From Elizabethkingia occulta (GTDB lineage: Bacteria; Bacteroidota; Bacteroidia; Flavobacteriales; Weeksellaceae): DNA of 64,000 nucleotides. Positions 36,301 through 42,272 of this stretch are shown here, in pieces; position 1 is the stretch's first letter, and every line of letters starts with the position of its first letter. The notes beneath the pieces were generated by a model. It searched no databases and was not told where the DNA came from. It saw nothing but the letters and a program-made list of their open reading frames with translations. The stretch lies in contig NZ_MAHX01000013.1 in NCBI RefSeq assembly GCF_002023715.1, forward strand, positions 310,001 to 374,000. Direction: 5' to 3'. The translations under genes and the position numbers were made by a program.

Positions 36301-37001
36301 CTACCACTACTGATTAGAGGGTGGTGTAATGCAACCACAATAGGTTTATTCTGATTTTTATTCAGTAAACTTTCGAATTCATCAAAAAAATCATCCCGCG
36401 TTTTTATGCTGCAATCTGCATTTATCCCCGGGTTTTCATCCCAGTTTTGAAGATACCATTCACTGTCAATAGTAATAAGGGTAAGATCATTATTTAGCTT
36501 TACCTTGTCTATAGGGCATCCCTTCTTAGGTAGAAAAGCTTTTTTATCATCTAAATATTTTGTAACCGCTTTTTCCTGAGCTTTTAAGCCATTCAAGCCA
36601 TGATGCCAGTCATGATTTCCGGGTATTACAATTGTATTCCCTTTGTAATCTTTAGCTATTTTTAGCTGATTTTCCAGTTTAAGCTTTGCCAGGTCATAAC
36701 CCGGATCTTTTTCATCGGGCATTCCCAAAGGATAAATATTGTCTCCAAGAAATAAGAGCGTAGAATTAGGAGAAGCCTCTTTAAGCCTTTTCTGAAGAAT
36801 ATTTAATGTATTCTGTGCCTGAGGCTCGTCTGCATTTCCAGCATCACCAATCAGGAAAAACCGGTGGGCAACTTTAGAAGAATCCTGTACAGGTATCTCG
36901 GCAAGATTTTTCCCCTTTTGTACAGTGTATGTGGCACATGACTGCAGTGTAATTCCAAAGATTGAAACTTTTAAAAAATTGGAAAGCGTATTTTTTAGCA
37001 T
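33306..37001 (-). CDS. Lipoprotein metallophosphoesterase fused to an outer-membrane beta-barrel
   Basis: The product is about 1231 aa from the ATG at 37001 (or 1237 from 37019) with a lipobox ending in LQSC. Residues 50-335 carry every motif of calcineurin-like phosphoesterases: FLIGDAGN, FLGDNIYPLG, IPGNHDWHHG, ALHHPLISSG and VSGHDHNLQY. After a middle domain with a FVYKAIPKDRDQAFSKYDG segment, the last 400 residues are alternating aromatic strands ending SAGIGLRF, with the C-terminal Phe typical of outer-membrane barrels. The enzyme is thus probably tethered to the outer membrane as one polypeptide. Phosphate release is a plausible role but not shown. Confidence 0.85.
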   Translation of the reverse strand: MLKNTLSNFLKVSIFGITLQSCATYTVQKGKNLAEIPVQDSSKVAHRFFLIGDAGNADEPQAQNTLNILQKRLKEASPNSTLLFLGDNIYPLGMPDEKDPGYDLAKLKLENQLKIAKDYKGNTIVIPGNHDWHHGLNGLKAQEKAVTKYLDDKKAFLPKKGCPIDKVKLNNDLTLITIDSEWYLQNWDENPGINADCSIKTRDDFFDEFESLLNKNQNKPIVVALHHPLISSGSHAGYFSLKKQLYPIGDKVPLPVIGSFINVIRATSGMSPQDLNNARYTALVKRLKSLAQDNQNIIFVSGHDHNLQYLEERNIRQIISGSGSKNEAAKATTTKDFTFGGNGYAILDINQDGSANVSYYSTENNTENFLSRIKVLENLQRPAPGKYPDTFSDSIKTSVYPESLTQKSKVYTWLWGDHYRKYYSMPIEAKVATLDTLKGGLSPLRAGGGHQSNSLRLVAPNKQEYAMRGVKKSAIRFLNAVAFKNESFGHELEGTFAEKFLLDFYTTTHPYTPFAVGNLAESINVFHSDPLLYYIPRQKTLGDFNYDYGDELYMIEERFSDSPDDLKMLNGATTTMNTLDMMKNLQKSEKYSVDQQSYIRARIFDMLLGDWDRHYDQWRWAEYKDGNSFVYKAIPKDRDQAFSKYDGLLFKFIMQMPPLRHMQSFKEDIRNIKWLNREPYPLDLAFLKNATEEDWKKEAEYIQQNMTDEVIDNAFHNLPKEVQDGTIEHIKQNLKIRRDKMPQYAAEYYKTLQKTVMITGTNKVDRFVIKKEKHKVSVLQYRVKKEGNELVFKREYSKHDTKEIWIYGLDDDDIFDVSGSENSGIKIRLIGGLNHDVYNIKDGRNVKLYDFKSQKNTYNITGYVAKQIKDDYDINTYNFEKPQYNFWAGYPSIGYNPDEGVKVGAVVNYTHNGFDRDPYTSRHTFKTNYSFATSGVEFVYNGIFPNAIGKWTLHLDGRFTTPDFAQNYFGFGNNTANYDDELGRNYNRVNIQQLQIAPSISKKSFMGFVQTFQLGYEDYKVHHNQNRFITQSGQINPEVFDNQQFLGAKYNFSYDHSDNAAFPTMAFGFSVSAAWRMNIDNPNRNFMTYDARLNVTHRIDDDGKFVFATKIQGVYINNRYFEFFQGADLGGNNDLRSFRNNRFLGNSSLFQSNDIRWNFGRVRNRVIPVNFGILAGYDYGRVWLDGEYSRKWHQSVGGGIWVSILEAFSARATYFTGTDGGRFSAGIGLRF

Positions 37002-37045
37002 ATAAACTTTGAAATGCATAATTTTATCTAATCAAATTCGACAAA

Positions 37046-38212
37046 ATGACTCTAGTTCAAAAAGCAGGTTTCTTTATCGAAAACTTATTCAAAGATAAGT
37101 TATCTCCGGCATTTCTATATCATAATTATAAGCATACGCAGGAAGTTGTTGCAAATGCTGAAATTCTTGCCAATGCGGATAATCTGAATGAGGAAGAGAA
37201 AGAAATATTGCTGGTTGCGTGTTGGTTTCACGACAGTGGGTATACAGAAGATATTATGCTGCATGAAGAGAAAAGTTGTGAGATTGCAGCAGAATTTTTA
37301 AAAAAAGAAGGTGTAAACGATGACTTTATCCGGAGGGTAAAGGAATTGATTATGTCCACAAAAGTCTGTTGTAAACCGGATAACCGAATTGAAAATATTA
37401 TCCGTGATGCAGACAGTAGTCATCTGGCAAGTGAAGATTATTTCACTTACTCGGATAATCTGAGAAAAGAGTGGGAGCAAACGCTGGGGAAAGACTTCAG
37501 TAAAAAGAAATGGAATTTAGATAATTTACGTTTTTTCAGGTTTCATCAGTTCAATACAGATTATGCAAAGCAGAATTGGAACCCTATAAAAGAAAAAAAC
37601 CTTCAGAAGATTGAAAATATGTTACAGGAGCAGGAAAATATAAAGAAAGATAAAAATAAAAAAGAACCTAAAAAGGAAGCTAAAGCAGACAGAAGTATAG
37701 ATACAATGTTCAGGATTACACTGAGCAATCATACAAGGCTAAGTGATATTGCGGACAGTAAAGCCAATATATTACTTTCGGTAAATGCTATTATTATTTC
37801 TATTGCATTATCTACACTCTTACCCAAACTGGGATCTGAGAAGAATGAGTATTTAGTAATGCCAACTTTTATTATGCTGCTGTTTAGTGTTATCACAATT
37901 ATATTCGCAATACTTTCCACAAAACCTAAAGTTACCAGTGGTGAGTTTACGAAGGAAGATCTGAAAAACAGAAAGGTGAATCTTCTATTCTTTGGTAACT
38001 TCTACAAAATGAATCTGGACGATTATACACCAGCTGTACGGGAGATGATGGAGGACCGCGATTATCTGTATGATTCTATGATCAGAGATTTATATTATCT
38101 TGGAGTTGTTTTAAACAGAAAATACAGATTGCTTAGTATTACCTACCAGATCTTCATGGTTGGAATTATTATTTCTGTAATCGCTTTTGTTTTGGCTTTC
38201 TGGACGAGTTAA
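37046..38212 (+). CDS. HD-domain protein with PycTM (Pycsar effector-type) membrane domain
   Basis: The 388-aa protein has an N-terminal HD phosphohydrolase domain (metal ligands in YHNYKH 25-30, FHD 61-63 and RDADSSH 120-126), a Lys-rich linker (about 195-215), then SNHTRLSDIADSKANILLSVNAIIISI, the signature of the PycTM domain, with three membrane helices (about 241-260, 272-292, 360-385). PycTM proteins are the membrane effectors of Pycsar anti-phage systems, gated by cCMP or cUMP. No pyrimidine cyclase is nearby, and the HD-fused form is widespread in Bacteroidetes, so a nucleotide-signalling role is inferred only. Its last codons form the left 13-bp repeat of the adjacent mobile cassette. 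Confidence 0.83.
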   Translation: MTLVQKAGFFIENLFKDKLSPAFLYHNYKHTQEVVANAEILANADNLNEEEKEILLVACWFHDSGYTEDIMLHEEKSCEIAAEFLKKEGVNDDFIRRVKELIMSTKVCCKPDNRIENIIRDADSSHLASEDYFTYSDNLRKEWEQTLGKDFSKKKWNLDNLRFFRFHQFNTDYAKQNWNPIKEKNLQKIENMLQEQENIKKDKNKKEPKKEAKADRSIDTMFRITLSNHTRLSDIADSKANILLSVNAIIISIALSTLLPKLGSEKNEYLVMPTFIMLLFSVITIIFAILSTKPKVTSGEFTKEDLKNRKVNLLFFGNFYKMNLDDYTPAVREMMEDRDYLYDSMIRDLYYLGVVLNRKYRLLSITYQIFMVGIIISVIAFVLAFWTS

Positions 38213-38213
38213 T
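38201..38213. repeat. Left direct repeat (candidate attL) of the 4-kb cassette
   Basis: TGGACGAGTTAAT is repeated exactly at 42260-42272. This copy contains the stop codon of the HD-PycTM gene and, on the other strand, the stop codon of the recombinase. Confidence 0.75.
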
Positions 38214-39435
38214 GTATTATGGCATGCTTATTAAAATATGATGCGAGGCTAACCGCTCGCTCTTTATCCATATGATTGATGTATTGAAGAAAAATTTGTT
38301 CTGAAGAATGGCCAGTGGCTCCCATTAATAAAGGGGTAGGTATTTTTCCGTAAAAATTAGTTGCAAAACTTCTTCTACCTATATGACTGGATATAGCTTG
38401 CCATTTTTCTAGGAATAATTGTTTTGTTCTGAAGCCAATTCTTTTTTTTACATTTAGTATAGTATTAATGCCAGCATATTTGGCAATTAACCGAATATCT
38501 CTGTTGTAATCTCCAATATTCATATGTCTGGGGAAACAATTTCCGTTTTGTTGCAGAATATTAATAATTGCAGGATGAAGAGGAAGTAAGATTTCTTTTT
38601 TTGTTTTTTGCTGTATAAATTTAATACATATTATATCCTCTATTTTGGTTATTTTCTCCTTTGAAAAAGCCATGAAGTCAGAAAATCTTTGTCCGGAATA
38701 ACAACTGATTATAAGCCAGTTTCTGGCTGGTATTAAAGCATCAGGGAGTGTTGTTTGTTTTATTTTTTTAATTTCTTGTTCTGTAAGGAACAGTACTTCT
38801 TTAGATACTTTTTTTTGTTTCAATTCAAGCTCTCTTACAGCAGTTTTTATTCCCTTTTTTTCTACAAAATTCAGAATAGTTTTTACAAAATTTAATGTTC
38901 TTAAAATAGTACTTTCACTATAGGCTTCATTTCTTCCATATATAATGAATCTGTTAATGAATTCCGGATTTATATCTTCAATGGATTGTTGTTTAATAAT
39001 AAAACCTTCAAACTTGCGGATTAGATTAAAAAAGACCATGTATCGTTTATAAGTGGAATGACTTATAGATACTTTCTTGTTTTGAATATAAATCAACATA
39101 AAGTATAATAATGAGTTTTCAGGATAATGAGTATGGTTTTCCGAACAAATATTCAAAACTATTTTAGAAATGCTATACTTACTAAATGATTTTTTATTTT
39201 GAATTCTTTCATTTAGATATTTTGAAAGCTCAATTTTCAAAAAGTCAAGTTTATAGTTAAGTTCTTTATATTTCTTTATGTAAATATTTTTGGGGCGGGA
39301 TTTATCATGATTCCATTCTTCTTTACAAATACTGAATGGTGTTCTCAGTTTAAAAAATTGGTTATTGAAGGTAGTGATTGTTAAGTTTATATTTTTAACT
39401 AATCCTGTATTTGTTAATTGAAAATTAAATTCCAT
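38209..39435 (-). CDS. Tyrosine recombinase (phage integrase family)
   Basis: The 408-aa enzyme has an N-terminal arm-type domain, a SAM-like core-binding domain (about 105-205) and a catalytic domain with the complete active set: Arg250 (YSGQRFSD), Lys near 277, His351 and Arg354 (HIGRRSFATN), His376 (GHSS) and nucleophile Tyr385. This is the Bacteroidetes integrase type that includes transposon integrases and the invertases that flip surface-gene promoters. Its start lies 55 bp from the left inverted repeat and a promoter inside the repeat-bounded segment now points at it. It is the likely enzyme for inversion, integration or both. Confidence 0.92.
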   Translation of the reverse strand: MEFNFQLTNTGLVKNINLTITTFNNQFFKLRTPFSICKEEWNHDKSRPKNIYIKKYKELNYKLDFLKIELSKYLNERIQNKKSFSKYSISKIVLNICSENHTHYPENSLLYFMLIYIQNKKVSISHSTYKRYMVFFNLIRKFEGFIIKQQSIEDINPEFINRFIIYGRNEAYSESTILRTLNFVKTILNFVEKKGIKTAVRELELKQKKVSKEVLFLTEQEIKKIKQTTLPDALIPARNWLIISCYSGQRFSDFMAFSKEKITKIEDIICIKFIQQKTKKEILLPLHPAIINILQQNGNCFPRHMNIGDYNRDIRLIAKYAGINTILNVKKRIGFRTKQLFLEKWQAISSHIGRRSFATNFYGKIPTPLLMGATGHSSEQIFLQYINHMDKERAVSLASYFNKHAIIH

Positions 39436-39489
39436 TAGTGTGAGTTTTAGTTTTATTCGGAATTAATTTACAACTAATAAATTAAAAAA

Positions 39490-39724
39490 AAGTAGTCTTT
39501 ATTAGACTACCTTATACTGTAAATATAAATCTTTTTTATCAATATACAAGTAAATGATTAAAAATTGTAAATCAGTATGATACTGCTTTTTGAAGTTTCA
39601 TTTTTTATGATATCAATAATATTTGGAATAAAGTATTATTCTTGGTGCTTTCTAATATTTTCTTGAATTAATTTATTGTATTGCAAATCAATAAATTATA
39701 AAAGTAGTCTAATAAAGACTACTT
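39490..39724. promoter_or_regulatory. Invertible segment bounded by 21-bp inverted repeats, with internal promoter
   Basis: Perfect 21-bp inverted repeats lie at 39490-39510 and 39704-39724. Each is itself a recombination-type core: GTAGTCT, 5-bp spacer, AGACTAC; the spacer is TTATT in the left copy and AATAA in the right, so the sites have opposite polarity. Inside, on the minus strand, TTG, 19 bp, TATATTTA (39549-39520) form a consensus-like promoter directed at the recombinase gene. Inversion would point it at the 61-aa and fimbrillin-like genes. No equally good promoter points right in the present orientation, so the surface operon is predicted to be off as sequenced. Confidence 0.75.
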
Positions 39725-39817
39725 GTAAAACACAAATATAATCTGTTGAATTAAGGACTTGGTGAAAAAGCGATATAGAATAATAAATACTATATAAAAT
39801 AAAATCATCATTTGTTT

Positions 39818-39889
39818 ATGTTAAAAATTGCTATGGCAATTTTTAGGCGGGTAATTAATTTTTGCCCGCTTTTTTCAGATTATATGTAA
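39818..39889 (+). CDS. Possible 23-aa leader peptide spanning two hairpins
   Basis: ATG at 39818 opens a 23-codon frame (MLKIAMAIFRRVINFCPL, then FSDYM) that ends 29 bp before the 61-aa gene and runs through both hairpins of the leader. The frame may be chance, but its coverage of a terminator-like structure is what an attenuator peptide would show. No Shine-Dalgarno site, as usual in this phylum. Confidence 0.3.
   Translation: MLKIAMAIFRRVINFCPLFSDYM
39823..39876 (+). terminator. Tandem hairpins with T-run in the surface-operon leader
   Basis: A 9-bp perfect hairpin (AAAAATTGC / GCAATTTTT, 39823-39844) is followed at once by a second stem (AGGCGGG / CCCGCTT with one G-T pair, 39845-39871) and six T residues. 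It sits between the invertible promoter and the first surface gene, so it would reduce transcription unless overcome, or it insulates the operon from read-through. Confidence 0.6.
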
Positions 39890-39917
39890 GCAAGAAAACC
39901 AATTAAAATTAAATACT

Positions 39918-40103
39918 ATGATTGAAAAAAAAGAAATTGTAAAGAAAGATTATGTACCACCAGAAATTCTTGAAATTAGATTTATAGAGACAGAACAAGG
40001 TGTAGCCAATAGTTCCTCACAAATAATTCCGGGAGGTTCGGGTAATCAGCCTGCTGTTACAGATTGGGTCGAAAAAAAAGATGAAGAAAGCTGGGAATTT
40101 TAA
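39918..40103 (+). CDS. Small acidic peptide of a Bacteroidetes surface-locus family (61 aa)
   Basis: The product has an N-terminal KKDYVPPEILEIRFIETEQGVANSS stretch, a Gly/Ser/Pro middle and an acidic WEF end. Peptides with a YV-P-EI start, E-x-G-hA-x-x-S and a Trp at the acidic tail are common just before fimbrillin-like genes in Bacteroidetes; I know no function. It lies 14 bp before the lipoprotein gene and should share its mRNA. Confidence 0.65.
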   Translation: MIEKKEIVKKDYVPPEILEIRFIETEQGVANSSSQIIPGGSGNQPAVTDWVEKKDEESWEF

Positions 40104-40116
40104 AAATTAATTAATT

Positions 40117-42138
40117 ATGGAAAAAAATTATATTAATAAAGGAATATTATCAATACTTTCTATGGGTTTGTTGTTCTCAGTGCTGATTGTATTTGTCAGA
40201 TGTTCAGCAGACAACAGTATAGTTCCTAATGAAGGAGTTGGTATGAAGATGGTAATAAAAGTAGATGGCGTAACAGGAGATGTGATTCAGCCATTGGGTA
40301 AATCTGCAGTGGCTTCTGCTACTAGCTCTTTAAGCATTGTAAAAAACATTAACATGTCTGGTACATCGGGCAATAATATTGGTTTTGTAACAGAAGTACA
40401 GGCACAGCAATCTCCAATGGTAGCTAATGATAATTCTAGACTTATGCAATCGGCAATAGCTACGGATGGTAAACTTATCAGTAACCTTATTGCAGCTACA
40501 CAAAACATGACGACTACCTATACTTACCGTATACTTATTTATGATAATAATACTGGTGAGCTATGGAATACTGTACAAGCCACGGTAGGTACGGAGATAA
40601 GACTAGATGTTGCAAAGGGAGGATCTTATACATGGTATGCATATTCTTATAATGATACAAGTAATATTCCTGCACCGGCAAATACCGCAAACCCTACAAT
40701 AGATACGGCAATAGACAAAGATCTGTTGTATGCTACAGGGAGCATTAATATACCTGTTACCCCTTCGGGGCAATATCAGGCATATCCTGTAAATATTCTT
40801 TTTAATCATAAAGTAGCACAGGTAAAAGTAAGAATAGACGCTACTGTATTAGCTCAATATGCTACGATAAACGGTATTAAAGCAAGCTTCGTAGAGAATA
40901 ATTACATAAAAACAGGAACATTTGATATCAAAGGAAACAGTATGGGCAATTTACAGGTTGTTCCTACGACAGATATTTTTACAACGACATCCCCAACTAA
41001 TATTTGGGAGGCTGTTTATTATACAGCAGATCCGGTATCTCTAGCATCATATAAAATAAATATCACGGATTTGCCCGTTACTTTTAAAGATGTTGATGCC
41101 AGTATGGCAAACAGAAATCTTGCAACCTATAACGGAAATGGTCCAGCGGTTACGCCTACTTTTACCTTTAATTTTACAGGTCCCACAGCCGGACAAACCC
41201 TGCTGGGAGTTGCCAATCTTAAGTATACTCCAACTCTGAAAAGAATTGTACACTATTCAGGGGGATCAGCAGCGGTTGGCTATGCTAGTCAATCGGGTAC
41301 CGGTTGGAAGTTTTTACAATCAGACTATAACTTCGGTACTTCTGCTAATAGTTTAGTTAATGTAGCAAAACCATGGCCTGGAACAACAGCTAGTTCCACT
41401 ACGGCTGCGCCGGCTAACTATACTTCTTCTGAGACTACTTTTAGAGGATATTTAACGGCTGCGAATAAACCAGATATTGTAATAATGGGTGTTTTAGGAG
41501 ATATAACATTGGCCAGTACACGGACAGCTCTAGTAAATTATATTAATGGTGGTGGTGTAGTTATAATGCTGTACGAAAATACTAGTTACGCGAGTAGTTT
41601 TCTAAATGAACTTTTAGGAGTAACTAATATTACTCAGAGAACTTTATCTGGAGCGGGTTCTATGTATCCTACTAATAATACAAATGATGAAATACTGAAT
41701 GGTATATTTGGAGATGCACGCTTACAATATTGGGGAGAAGATGCCAATTTTTCACAAGGAATATTAAATCTGCCTACCACCGAAGCTACAATTTATGCCT
41801 ATGGTCAGGCTATTAACGCTACTTCGAATGCGAATAATGCTAATGCTGTTAGTATGTTTAAGTTAAAGAATAAAAGTCTGTTTTTTGTAGGCGATGGTGG
41901 CTTCACTTCTAATATAGAGGGAAATGCTAGCTCCATTATTTGTCCGTTCAGAACCGATTATACCAATACTTACCGACCCGTACCTAAGCCTTATGGTGGT
42001 GCCGGAGCTGGTTATACAGCACAAAGTAAAAGTGCTTATAATAGCATCATATTTGGTAATGTAATGCAATGGGCTATAAAGCGAGCCGAATACTATGGGT
42101 ACAATCAGTGGAAATATAAAAATCCACCAACACCATGA
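40117..42138 (+). CDS. Fimbrillin-like (Mfa/FimA superfamily) lipoprotein
   Basis: This 673-aa protein starts with a lipoprotein signal (hydrophobic helix then FVRC, Cys29), followed by MKMVIKVDGVTGDV, TYTYRILIYDNNTGELWNTVQATVGTEIRLDVAKGGSYTWYAYSYN and FNHKVAQVKVRIDATVLAQYATINGIKASF, the hallmark strands of Bacteroidetes fimbrillin domains. The C-terminal 290 residues (from about 385) form a separate alpha/beta domain with INGGGVVIMLYENTSYASSFLNELLG, perhaps a binding tip. It is probably exported through the lipoprotein route and displayed on the surface, and is the main cargo of the invertible-promoter cassette. Confidence 0.8.
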   Translation: MEKNYINKGILSILSMGLLFSVLIVFVRCSADNSIVPNEGVGMKMVIKVDGVTGDVIQPLGKSAVASATSSLSIVKNINMSGTSGNNIGFVTEVQAQQSPMVANDNSRLMQSAIATDGKLISNLIAATQNMTTTYTYRILIYDNNTGELWNTVQATVGTEIRLDVAKGGSYTWYAYSYNDTSNIPAPANTANPTIDTAIDKDLLYATGSINIPVTPSGQYQAYPVNILFNHKVAQVKVRIDATVLAQYATINGIKASFVENNYIKTGTFDIKGNSMGNLQVVPTTDIFTTTSPTNIWEAVYYTADPVSLASYKINITDLPVTFKDVDASMANRNLATYNGNGPAVTPTFTFNFTGPTAGQTLLGVANLKYTPTLKRIVHYSGGSAAVGYASQSGTGWKFLQSDYNFGTSANSLVNVAKPWPGTTASSTTAAPANYTSSETTFRGYLTAANKPDIVIMGVLGDITLASTRTALVNYINGGGVVIMLYENTSYASSFLNELLGVTNITQRTLSGAGSMYPTNNTNDEILNGIFGDARLQYWGEDANFSQGILNLPTTEATIYAYGQAINATSNANNANAVSMFKLKNKSLFFVGDGGFTSNIEGNASSIICPFRTDYTNTYRPVPKPYGGAGAGYTAQSKSAYNSIIFGNVMQWAIKRAEYYGYNQWKYKNPPTP

Positions 42139-42212
42139 TATTAAGAAAATGAATTTATAATATTTTCTAAACAATCATCATCATTTTGTTTTTCCAAAAC
42201 TACAATGTTTTG

Positions 42213-42242
42213 CAGGATATCTGAAAAGGTATCCTGTTTTTA
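42213..42242 (+). terminator. Terminator of the surface operon
   Basis: A 7-bp stem (CAGGATA / TATCCTG) with a 10-nt loop and a T-run, located between the lipoprotein stop and the right 13-bp repeat. Confidence 0.7.
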
Positions 42243-42259
42243 TTTATAAAATCTATATG

Positions 42260-42272
42260 TGGACGAGTTAAT
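42260..42272. repeat. Right direct repeat (candidate attR) of the 4-kb cassette
   Basis: This is an exact copy of the repeat at 38201-38213. It contains the stop codon of the GAF-protein gene on the minus strand (42268-42270). Confidence 0.75.

Larger units (their letters stand above)
38201..42272. mobile_element. Candidate integrated cassette with recombinase and phase-variable surface operon
   Basis: The segment is bounded by the 13-bp direct repeat TGGACGAGTTAAT (38201-38213 and 42260-42272). Removing one repeat and the 4,046 bp between them would join two convergent genes (HD-PycTM and GAF protein) with their stop codons overlapping inside the repeat, with neither gene damaged. A tyrosine recombinase abuts the left repeat, as in many integrative elements. 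Cargo: an invertible promoter segment, a 61-aa peptide gene and a fimbrillin-like lipoprotein gene. Integration is inferred from sequence alone. Confidence 0.65.

Noticed and set aside
39490-39510. The self-complementary repeats at the switch read as terminators
   Set aside because: Each 7-5-7 dyad lacks a T-run, and the two copies are exact inverted copies with reversed spacers, which fits recombination sites much better.
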